From assembly GCA_005656395.1 (NCBI GenBank), contig SRSI01000060.1, positions 1-64,000 of the forward strand: a stretch of DNA of 64,000 bases, written 5' to 3'. This document shows, piece by piece, positions 42,258 to 52,442 of this stretch; the first letter of the stretch is position 1, and every line of letters starts with the position of its first letter. Position numbers and translations under genes: made by a program. The notes below the pieces were generated by a model. It was not told the origin of the DNA. It saw only the letters and a program-made list of their open reading frames with translations, and searched no databases. Origin of the DNA: Strongyloides papillosus (lineage: Eukaryota > Nematoda > Chromadorea > Rhabditida > Strongyloididae).

Positions 42258-44090
42258 ATGCCAACAATTTCATTGAGAAAGGAATTTTTAGATAAAGCAT
42301 TAGGGAAAGTTTATGGTAGGTTAATAAAATATTATTTTTTTTATTGTATACTAATAATATTTAATTTTGAAGACAATGATGAAATGTACGATTTGTTAGC
42401 CAATTTTGGATTGGAATTGGATGATATCATAAAAGAATCTGTTGATGAATTGGATGGAAATCTAGTAAAAACAGGAAAACAAATTGATGTAGATATCTAT
42501 AAAATTGATATTCCTGCTAACAGACATGATTTATTGTGTCATGAAGGTATAGTAACTGCATTAAAGATGTATCTTGAGAAAAGCGGAAGAGTTATCTATA
42601 AAGCTGTTGATACAAAGAATGAAAAATATAAGATAACGGTAAAAGAAGACTTCAAAGGACAATCATCCATTCGTCCATACGTTGTTGGAGCTGTTTTGAA
42701 AAATGTTACTTTAAATGATTTTATTGTTAAAAATCTTATAGATCTTCAGGAGAAACTTCATCAGAATCTTTGTAGAAGGAGAACATTAGTAGCAATTGGT
42801 ACTCATGATTTAGACACACTTGAAGGACCATTTACCTATGAATTTAAAAAACCTGAAGATATAAAATTTATTCCTTTAAATGATACTGTTGAAATGACTG
42901 CTCCAGAAATGTTTGCTAAATTTTCAGTTGATTCTCACTTAAAAGAATATCTTCATATACTTGAGGGTCAAGAATATTATCCAGTTATTTATGATAAAAA
43001 TCGCATAATTTGTTCATTACCACCAATTATAAATGGTGATCATTCAAAAATAACATCAAAAACTAAGAATATTTTTATTGAATGTACTGGAACTGATTTT
43101 GAAAAATGTCAAGCTACGGTTAAAACAATCGCAGCATTATTTTCAGAGTATTGTGGAGAAAAAAATGTCACTGAAATGGTACATATAGATTATACACACT
43201 CTAGTGTTGATAAGAAAATTATATCAACACCTGATTACGGTGATTTAATTGTTGAAACAAATACTCAAACTATTAATAAGAAATTAGGAATTAATTTAAA
43301 GGATGAGGATGTTATTAAAGTTTTAAGTAAAATGGGACATAGTGTCACAAAAAATAAGGATGGTGGTTTGACAGTCTCTGCTGTTGCTACTAGAACAGAT
43401 GTTTTAGCAGAGTGTGATATAATTGAAGATGTTGGAATTGGATATGGTTATGATAATATTTTAAAGACTTGTCCAATATATCCTACATGTGGTTTACCTT
43501 TAAATAAGAACTCGATTACGGAGAGACTAAGAATAGTTATGTCAAATATGGGATATACAGAAGCATTGACATTTGCACTAATGTCTAAGGATGATATTAG
43601 TTTACTACCAGGAACTTTTGACGAATCTATGGTTATTGTTTCTAATCCAAAAACTAAAGATTGTCAAGCTGTTAGGACAAATCTTCTAGCAGGACTCTTA
43701 AAAACACTTTCGCACAATAAAATTGTTCCAATGCCTATTAGACTTTTTGAAATTCAAGATGTTGTTGTTAGAGATGAGAACGCAGAGACGGGAGCAAGAA
43801 ATATTCGAAGAATTGCTGGTGTTTACTGTAATACAACTGCTGGTTTTGAAGTTGCTAGAGGAGTTGTTGATCAACTATTAATATCATTAAATATTACTAC
43901 ATCTTCAAATGGTTATAGATTTGTACCAGGAGATAATCCTATTTTCTTCCCAGATCGTTGTTGTCAATTGGTTGGACCAAGTGGTACAATTATTGGGAAT
44001 GTTGGATGTCTTCATCCACTTGTTTTAAAACAATTTTCTCTTGGAATGCCTGTTTGTGGATTTGAATTAACACTTGAAATGCTTCTTTGA
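42258..44090 (+). CDS. FARSB (fars-3): phenylalanyl-tRNA synthetase beta subunit, cytosolic
   Basis: The beta subunit of the heterotetrameric cytosolic enzyme that charges tRNA-Phe. Exon 1 is 42258-42315 and the rest 42373-44090. The 57-nt intron (42316-42372) has no stop and is a multiple of three, so a naive translation inserts 19 false residues after KVY. Spliced, the protein is 591 residues, matching the family (about 590). Recognisable blocks: the N-terminal MPTISLRKEFLDKALGKVY, the B3/B4-type editing region (DIPANRHDLLCHEGI), the B5 region with GIGYGYDNI, and a C-terminal catalytic-like domain (RLRIVMSNMGYTEALTFALM, FPDRCCQLVGPSGTIIGNVG). Intact. Confidence 0.93.
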   Translation: MPTISLRKEFLDKALGKVYGRLIKYYFFYCILIIFNFEDNDEMYDLLANFGLELDDIIKESVDELDGNLVKTGKQIDVDIYKIDIPANRHDLLCHEGIVTALKMYLEKSGRVIYKAVDTKNEKYKITVKEDFKGQSSIRPYVVGAVLKNVTLNDFIVKNLIDLQEKLHQNLCRRRTLVAIGTHDLDTLEGPFTYEFKKPEDIKFIPLNDTVEMTAPEMFAKFSVDSHLKEYLHILEGQEYYPVIYDKNRIICSLPPIINGDHSKITSKTKNIFIECTGTDFEKCQATVKTIAALFSEYCGEKNVTEMVHIDYTHSSVDKKIISTPDYGDLIVETNTQTINKKLGINLKDEDVIKVLSKMGHSVTKNKDGGLTVSAVATRTDVLAECDIIEDVGIGYGYDNILKTCPIYPTCGLPLNKNSITERLRIVMSNMGYTEALTFALMSKDDISLLPGTFDESMVIVSNPKTKDCQAVRTNLLAGLLKTLSHNKIVPMPIRLFEIQDVVVRDENAETGARNIRRIAGVYCNTTAGFEVARGVVDQLLISLNITTSSNGYRFVPGDNPIFFPDRCCQLVGPSGTIIGNVGCLHPLVLKQFSLGMPVCGFELTLEMLL

Positions 44091-44995
44091 GTTCCATATC
44101 TATATAATATAAATAAGGATGTTTATTGTTTTGTTCTAATATCAATTGCTTTATTGTTAAAATATAATTTATCAATACTTTTTTATTTTCTCGTGAAGAA
44201 TTTATGCTTTAATCTCTTGCAAAAAAATATGTATAATTTTTATTATTATGTAATAGTCTAAGAATTTAAATCGATTATTTTAAAAATCACGGGATTTTTC
44301 CCTTAATACCAAAGTACTTGTTAGAATTGCCCTTTAATTTATAATTCATAAAAGAAAACCATTTTTATATATTTAATCAGTTTTGTAAATAATCAAAAAT
44401 CAATTCAAAAAATAGGTTTCCAGTGATAAGATGCAAAGAATGCAAATAAACAACAGAAATGGAGTGTTTGAGACAGTTTCATAGTGATATATGTGAAATA
44501 AGTTGTAAAGTTTTTTAATGATGTAGGTGTTACATCTGCCTCTTTCATAGGATATATATAGACAAATTCTGTATGATTTAATGTACTTGTAAAGTTACAT
44601 TTTCAACTAGTTTTCTTTATTCCATTGGTAACATATGGAGATTTAAATTAAGATAGTATGTCTGATGGTTTATTTTTTTTCTAAATTATCTCTACAATGT
44701 CTGTTGGATAACATATTGAAAACATTTATCGTTTTTTGACAACCAAGAACACTTGTAAAACATCTTAATTCAGTTTTATTTAATGCTTCTCATTTCTGTT
44801 TTTCAACTATAATAAAACTTTAAAAACTTGTTATGATCTTAGTTATTGATAATTTCATAAAACTTTATTTTTCTCTGCGAATTCTCTGCGAATAATTTAT
44901 CTTAGATCACTAAAATGACTCTTGAATAGAATTTTTTTGGAAAAAAGATATACTCTTTATCACGTATTTTGTGAAATTTATTTCAGAGAATATTT
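44091..44995. other. intergenic DNA
   Basis: About 900 nt, AT-rich, no gene or repeat recognised. It contains the promoter of the COA6/PRORP pair. TTTCAG at 44982-44987, 8 nt before the COA6 ATG, could be a spliced-leader acceptor. Confidence 0.5.
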
Positions 44996-45289
44996 ATGTC
45001 TTCCGAGGTCGGCTTGAAGAATAGTAGAAAAAAGTGTTATACTGCAAGGGACTTATTTTTAGAGTGTTTTGAAAAAAACAACGAAAGTGTAAGCAAGTGT
45101 CGTTTGGAGTATAAAAACTTCGAACAAAACTGTCCAACTTCTTGGGTTTGTGGGAAAATTTCATTTCTTAATTTCAATATTTTTTAGGTTGAACATTTTA
45201 TCAGAAAATATAAGTTTGACAAATACAAAGAAGAATTGAAAAGTGGAGGATTTTTAGTAGAGGACGAAAAAAATGCTCCGAAATCTTAA
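44996..45289 (+). CDS. COA6: cytochrome c oxidase assembly factor 6 (COA6)
   Basis: 83 residues from exons 44996-45145 and 45188-45289 (42-nt intron). The twin Cys motifs C-x9-C (CYTARDLFLEC) and C-x10-C (CRLEYKNFEQNC), followed by PTSWVEHFIRKY, match the COA6 family, a coiled-coil-helix-coiled-coil-helix protein of the mitochondrial intermembrane space that helps copper delivery to COX2. No presequence is expected, since import uses the MIA pathway. Its last 17 nt overlap the first codons of the next gene in another frame. Intact and of normal length. Confidence 0.9.
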
Positions 45290-47172
45290 TGTAGTACAAC
45301 AGGTGAAATTTTTGTCAAATAAAAATAGGATCTTAGATTTAAATGATAAAAATGTAATATTATATTTATGTTATTAGATAATATTTTAATAAAAATTTTT
45401 TTTAGCTAGTAATCTCCAAATGTTATTATAATACTATTTCTAATAATAACAATAGTAATAGTACTTTTAAACAAAAAAAGGGTTATAAAAATAGTTTTTC
45501 GGAAGAAAATACTTCTAAAAGTCGTACAAGGATTATTTCATATCAAAATAATTTAAAAAAAAACTACGAAAATAAATATATTAACAAGAATACTATAAAC
45601 AGTTATAAAGAAAAAAGCCAATATTACAATACTCACAGTACGTCTATGGATAGTAATAAAACAACTTCAAAGGAAATAAGTAGTAATGAACAACCAGATA
45701 TAGAAGAAGATCCATTTGTTAAATATTTTGCTTTTACTAACTTTTATGGAATAGATGCTAATCATATCGATGGTACATTTGATGTTGATAAGCACTTTAA
45801 CAATAAAAGTGGTAAACTCTTAGAAAGTGAAAAATTGAGTACATCTCTGGAGTTTTTTGTAGAAATTGAATGTCATAAAGATGTTAAAAATATTTTAAAT
45901 AAATTAATAGACCTTCCTATGGCGAAATGGAATGGACGAATTGTAAATGCTCTTTTTGAGGCAGTAAGTTTTTTGAAGTATGATTGTAATTTAAGGGAAA
46001 ATGAATATATATACCATCGCGACCTTCTAGAAATGAGGATTAAATCTATTCCTTTGGATACAATGAAAATAGATGCTGAAAATATAGTAGACTGTATTTA
46101 TAATAATAAGTTGCCACAGATAGATGATTTCAAAAATGACTATCAACCAAGTAGGACTTTTTTTAACATTTTTGTTAGGGAAGCTTTGTATCAGGGTATG
46201 TTACCAAATTTAGAAGAAAAAATAAGAAAGAATTTTAAGAAAAACATTTGGAATGATGTTAAATTGTTTAAGAAAGTTATTTCAAATACCAATAAGAATA
46301 AAAACGATGGTATAGAATATATCATTAAGTCTTCTTTTTGTCTTGGTAGGCATTTGAGTTTAAAAGAAAAAAAATTACTGGAATATTTAAATGAAGCATT
46401 AGATGGAAAATATAAAATATCTTTGGAGAAGGTGGATAAAGATGGTGTTACAAGCAGTGGTTACAAGTTACTAGAAAAAAAAGAAATTGACGTAAATGAT
46501 ATTCAAAAATTGGAAACAATATTTTCTAATTATATGTCAAAAGATGATATATCATTTAAATATGGATTTAAAAGAGATGACTTAAAAAATGGATTATCGT
46601 TTGCCTACGAATTAAAAAGGAAATTTTTTAAAAATTATGAATCGAAATATTACACTGTTGTGGTGGATGGGTTAAATATTTTTCACAATTCAAATGAAGC
46701 TTTCTTAATCAAAGTTATTTCTAATATGAAAGAAATTTTTTCAAATATCCTTTTTGTTACACGACCTCTAAATAATCAATATTACTACCGAATTATTAAA
46801 GATTGTGGAGCCTATTTTATAAATGTTCCTAGAAATTGTAATGATGATATTTTTACAATTTACATAACATTAGCACTAGGGAAAGATGCATTTCTCCTAA
46901 GTAATGATCAATTTGATGACTTCTGTCAAGATCTTTCTCAAGATAGTAATAATGATATTTCGACATTGAATAAATGGATAGGTTGTCGACAAGCTAGATG
47001 GAGTGTTCATGGTAATAATATTGTGCTGCCATCTAAGTACAATGCAATAACTCAAGGTAATTTCAAAAATTTCAAAACACCTTTTCAAGTACATTTCCCA
47101 ATTATATATGAATGTTCTGATTATAAATCTAATCGTCGTGTAGAGGAATGGTATTATTTACATAAGGTATAA
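45273..47172 (+). CDS. PRORP: mitochondrial RNase P catalytic subunit (PRORP/MRPP3)
   Basis: Protein-only RNase P that cleaves the 5' leader of mitochondrial pre-tRNAs. The C-terminal NYN/PIN-like metallonuclease is clear: VVVDGLNIF (about residue 430), NCNDDIFTIY (about 490) and LLSNDQFDDF (about 512) supply the metal-binding Asp residues, followed by RQARWSV. Upstream are helical repeats of PPR type. I chose ATG 45273: its 30-nt exon (45273-45302) splices in frame to 45406 and yields MLRNLNVVQQLVISKCYYN, a good mitochondrial presequence. Starting at ATG 45646 would give 508 residues without one. Total 598 residues. The start lies inside the last exon of COA6 (17-nt overlap), so both mitochondrial proteins probably come from one transcript unit. 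Confidence 0.85.
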
Positions 47173-47677
47173 TAATATATTTAATTTGTTAAAAGTTTAC
47201 ATTAAAAATAAAAGTTAATAAACTTTATATATAAAATTAATTTCTCAATATTTATAAGTGAAATTCTACATTCAAAAAATCTAACATTATTTTTTAATCT
47301 TTTTATCGCTAATTAACTATCTAAAACATCTACAAATATTCAATCTATGTAACTAGAAAAATTATAAGAAAAAAATGAAATGTAAAATTAACATAATTAA
47401 GAATTGATAAAATTAACTTCACACAATAAAATAATAATCACCCGTAGTAATTAAAAAAACCACCAATGCAAGTAATTTGTTAAAAAAACATTTTTTCATG
47501 ACTTTTTTCTCGTTGGTTTTTTTTAGGAAATAATTATATACAAGGTAGATAAGACTATTTACCTTGTTTTATCAGATTATAAATATTGCAGGTGATGGTT
47601 TTTACTGCATGTAGTAATTTTTAAGATCCTATAGACTGAGATGAATTTGTAGTTATTAAATGTTTTCTTATTATATG
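47173..47677. other. convergent 3' spacer
   Basis: About 500 nt between PRORP (plus) and HEXIM (minus), AT-rich. No gene. AAAATAAAAG-type signals near 47205 could serve PRORP polyadenylation. Confidence 0.5.
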
Positions 47678-48808
47678 TTAAACAGCAACAGGAGATTGAG
47701 AAGCAAATTTACAATCATAAAATGTTCCTTCGTCACTCTCATTGGTTTTTGGCAAAGTTGAGTCAGTTGTATCACTATTTCCACTAAACGTTCTTTTCCT
47801 TGGTAGTATTTCTTCCATTAAATCCTCATACTGAATACCTTGTTCTTTTAATTTTCTTTTTAAAAACATATTTTCATTGTAATAATTTGTCATTTCAGCA
47901 TTAAGCTCTGAGTTACGAGCTTCTAGTGTAATATATTCACTTGCCAACTGAGTCTTTGATAGTGAATTCAAACGATCCATAAAGATATTGTCGTATTCAC
48001 GATTAAATTCAGTAATATCTTCATAATCAGATGATGCAGAGGTATCATCAGAACCGGGATTATCAAGAGATGTAGATAAATTAACTGCTCCCAATGAATA
48101 ACATCTGAAACGATAATTTGGATTGATATAAAATGAATCATGAGATTTTGCTTTTTCTCTGTCCTCAATATCATCAGCCAAAAACGAATTAGTATTATAT
48201 GGAGCTCTTGGAACTACTAGTGTTACATCATTTCGTGGAGTCAGTCTAAAAATAAATAAACATAATCAGATAAATTATATATACACATGTCTATATATAT
48301 ATTTAAAGAGAATAACATCATATTTTCCTCTCTAATGTTCAAAAAAAACATTACCATACACATATGCTTAAAAAATTCACACTTAATTGTTAAAAAAAAA
48401 TGTTTGACAACACATCGTATGTGATAAAAGAATGTATTTATTGAAGTAACTTATGTGTATGTGTGTGTTTATATATAAAAAAAATATTTAAAAAAAAAAC
48501 AAAACTTACATTTGATGTGAATCATATATTCCATCTTGATTATTTCTCCTACTACCTCTAACCCTACTATTTCTCTTCAAAACAATATTCCTTCTTCGCT
48601 TCATAATAGCTACACCATTTCTAGTAATAATCCTGTTATTCAATGGATGACCATTTCTTTTTTTACTTGAAGATCCAGTCATTCTTCTTTCTTGATATAC
48701 AACATCCATATCCTCAGCATCATTTTCTGACAAACTTCCATATGAAATAGATGATGGTTCAACCTTACAAGGTACTCCACCTTCATGTGACTTCATTTTT
48801 TTTGGCAT
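47678..48808 (-). CDS. HEXIM: HEXIM-type P-TEFb inhibitor
   Basis: Exons are 48808-48510 and 48245-47678 with a 264-nt intron (phase 2), giving 288 residues. Exon 1 ends with an arginine-rich motif (IMKRRRNIVLKRNSR) suited to binding 7SK RNA. Exon 2 opens with VPRAPYNTNSF, matching the HEXIM PYNT element that blocks CDK9/cyclin T, followed by an acidic region (SDDTSASSDYED) and a C-terminal dimerisation coiled coil (SKTQLASEYITLEARNSELN). The order basic motif, PYNT, acidic patch, coiled coil is that of HEXIM1/2. The protein sequesters P-TEFb and limits transcription elongation. I use the first real ATG at 48808; the open frame extends further upstream without one. It is shorter than human HEXIM1. 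Confidence 0.82.
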
Positions 48809-49943
48809 TTTTTGTTTTTTTGATGAACTGATTGATAATACAGAACATTTAACGGAGAAAGACAGTAATCTTTCTTCGGTATTATTAAGTATAAACAAGA
48901 AAAACTTTTACTTTCACAATAATTTTAATATCCTTCCTTTATTATCGAAGTTCCTTTCCTGTGAGCTCGATAATATTTTAATAGTATATTGTAATTATTT
49001 TTATATTAATTGCACTTCTTTGAAATATCACGAAGTATCCTGAATATCTAAAATATAAACAATCAGTATAATATGTTGGAATTATTAATAATACACGCGC
49101 CATAACTAATAACATAAAACTACACATGTTGTATGAGTCAAAGAGTAAAAGGGAGTAAAAAAAAGAGTAATTGACAGTTAAAATAAATCAAAAAATTTAG
49201 AAAATATTGGCATCTTCGATAAAAAACACAAGCTTATATAGGAGTTATAACTATTGTAAAAACTTTACTAGAAATAATAATATCTGAATGTCTCTCATAA
49301 TAACAATATACTACTTTTTTCTCCAAGAATTCATTCTATTAACTTAGAATAAACTGAAAAAAAAATATCTAAAGTAATAATAGTTTTTTTTGGCAATTTT
49401 ATATAGTAAAATAAGAACCAAAAATTTAAATTCTAATCCACTAATTATACTAAAATTTCAATATAACAAAAATTCCCAAAAAGGTATCCTCTCTATGTAG
49501 GTTGTGTCTTGATCTTTGGATGAAATTGATACAGAGATGTCTGTTTCTTCTAAGTAACAATGAATCACTTATATTGAAAGTTCCAATCTCCGGACAATTC
49601 TTTTCATCTAAAGATCAAATATTTTTTGGAAGTTTTTGTTGTATAATGAAATTATATATATAATCCTTCAAATCTCTTATCATTATTATACAGCAATATG
49701 ATTGTAGACCCTACTACATGCTGTTAAGAGATATAACTAATAAGAAGAAGGATGATATATTTATAGAGTGATGCCCTTGTAATTTAAAATTTTTATCTTA
49801 TGAAAGTGATTAACCAACAAAAAAAATGTATCCGATGATGAGAAAAACACTAACGAGTCCAAAGACGTATACGTAGGTACGTACATTCACGCATGTGTGT
49901 GTTATATCTCGTCAACCGAAACTGAAATAACAACCACTTCTAA

Positions 49944-49994
49944 GGGGTTTATATAGGGTAAGACTCCACCCATTGATAGAGACTAACCAATAGG
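49944..49994 (-). promoter_or_regulatory. candidate promoter: TATA box with upstream CCAAT box
   Basis: On the minus strand CCTATTGGTT (49985-49994) precedes CCCTATATAAACCCC (about 49945-49958) by about 30 nt, in a locally GC-richer block. Transcription would run leftward toward HEXIM, whose coding start is 1.1 kb away, so a long leader or an upstream non-coding exon would be needed. It could instead serve a separate non-coding RNA. Confidence 0.4.
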
Positions 49995-50241
49995 AGTAGA
50001 CGGGTGGATGAAATTTTTTTTATGGACGTTTTGAGGAATTAATAAGTAAAGGAGAAGGCAGAGATATAAGAGAAGAAAAAGATAGGAGTATGCCTATATA
50101 TTTCTTTACCTCTATATAATATGTTGTTAGGGAAATAATTGTTAGTATAAAAATTTTTCTACTAACATTATTCTTACTGAATAAATGGATATAGAATATA
50201 AAAATAGAAGAGAGAGAAGAGAAAATAATAATAATAATAAA

Positions 50242-50258
50242 TGCTCTGAAAGAGCATG
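50242..50258 (+). other. perfect short hairpin
   Basis: ATGCTCTGAAAGAGCAT forms a 7-bp stem with a 3-nt loop directly after an (AAT)n run. No function assigned. Confidence 0.3.
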
Positions 50259-52235
50259 GTCCTTGGTTAGTGATGATGGAGGAGACTTATAAATATAGTA
50301 TTGATAAACGAAGAGAATTTATAGAAAAAAAAAGAATAAAGTGTAAGTGTAAAAAGAAGAGATATATATAAACAATATATGCAATCATATGTGTGCATGT
50401 CGTTGGCGGCCAGTGAGCAGCTGAAGATAACTTAAAGACAGATTCAATTTTGTCTTATTTAAAGATAAACAGACTTTACTATGATTACTCAGTTAAGAGA
50501 AGAAAAAGAAGATGATGATGAAAGAGGAGAATCTGTTGGCGATAGAAAATTTTGGAGTGTCATCGATTGACATTTGGAAGAATGTTCTGATAAAGAAAAC
50601 ATAGAAATTTTTGCATACATTTTATTGTATACATTAAAGATACGTCGCATTGAAATAGATATATTCTTTTTTACTATCTTTTCTTTAAACTTTTTAAAGT
50701 ATAAATTGCAATTTTTTTTCAAAATTATCAATGGATTTACACATATATATTTGCATAGGTGGAAGTAGTGATTTTTATAAAATGAATGAATAAAATTATC
50801 TAATTTTATGTTAAATATATTTTTCTTCTTTTTTCCTACATAATTTATACTTTATGATTTGAAGAATATTATTAGTTTTTTTTATAAGATAAATGAAAAT
50901 ACAGAAAAAATTATGTTATAAGTTATACTACACAACTTTTTTTGGAATATGAGAACTTCTTTTGGATGTAAATGTTTTTAAATTTTAAGTAGTAATTGTT
51001 ACAAAAACTATAGAAAGAATTATTTTTTCTGTTTGGTAAAAAAACCATACTTTCTTATTACTTATTTTTATAAGATTGTATTGTTTGTTTTACGGTACCT
51101 GCTAGAAATAAATTGTTTCTCAAAATATTTTTTTCTGGTATTATGAAAAAAATATTTATTAAAATTTCTTAGTGTTTGTTAATATTTATTTTAATTTAAA
51201 TGTATGTATATAATATCATAAATTAGTTATACATTTTTTTATTTTGAAAGAATCAATTATGATTTTCCACGCATATTCTTGAAAATTATTATATCAGCTT
51301 ATACCATTAGACATTTATATTATAAAAATTGTTTTTAAAAATTAAAGCATATATTTAATTAATTTTTTTTTCTACTTTCCGTACATACACATAAATAGTA
51401 GATAATATTTGAGAATAATTACTTATAAAAAATTAAATTACGATGTGTGTATTCTTTTTTTAAAACTTTTACTGTAATTGTAACAATATAAGTTGAAGAA
51501 TTAATTTAAAAGAAATGTTTTATAAAAGTAGAATGATTTGATAATAAAATGGTATAGCAATTGAAAAATATTTCTGTAATTTAAGTTCATTCGCTTCATT
51601 GAATACCAAAAAAGTAATGTATATTTTATTATTTTTTTATTCATACACCATTTATATACATGTATAATATAGATAATATTACTTCATAATAAAGCTTTTT
51701 GATAATGTTATATTGAGAAGTTATACAAATACAATATATTATCTATTAAATATGTTTATTGTACCATAAATCTCTCCATAAAGCCATATAGAAAATTAAA
51801 AGGTAATTGTATTGTTGAAATAATTTATTTATCATTTGAAATGTTAATATTATTTAAAATATTTGGTTTTCAAATTCATTTAAAATACTTTTAATGATTA
51901 TTTTAGTATTTTAATTATAAAAAAAGTTATATCCAATGTGAATATTATGATATACATTTTAATGATGTATTTTTAAAATTTATAATAATTTATTTTTAAA
52001 TAAAGTTAAGATAAAATCTTTATTTGTATATAACAGTTTTATAAATTATATAGTCAAATTGTTGCATATATTACTATATATATATTTATATATCACAAAT
52101 ATTGTATACAAATATTTCTTGTTGGATTTTCTATCATTTTATAGACATCTGATAAATATAAAATAACAAGGCTACATAAATATACTTTTTACTTGCCTAT
52201 TTTTTTAAATAGAACATCCCAAATGTGCTTCGTCT

Positions 52236-52442
52236 TTGATGGAGGAGAAATTTATTGTGTTTGTTAAGTTAGAAAATTATTTAACACAGAGACGATCTGA
52301 AGTTGTTGTGGTTTTAAAAAGGATTGAAAAAGTAAAGAAAAAAGTTGTAAAGTGTAAAAGTATTAAGGGAAAATATGAAAAAGAAATTTATAGTAGAAAT
52401 GGGTTAAAAAATTGTTTATTAATTGGAATTGGCACCCTTTAA
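52236..52442 (+). other. isolated open frame, doubtful gene
   Basis: 68 codons (MMEEKFIVFVKLENYL...) rich in Lys, Val and Glu in a purine-rich patch. No motif and no clear splice partners. It could be a gene fragment or chance. Confidence 0.15.

Noticed and set aside
48809..48898. Upstream extension of HEXIM to 48898
   Set aside because: The extension opens with TTG rather than ATG. The first ATG is at 48808, and the extra residues have no HEXIM similarity.
50489..50768. Open frames on both strands near 50.5-50.8 kb
   Set aside because: Ser-rich or Phe/Ile-rich low-complexity translations with no conserved motif or exon structure.
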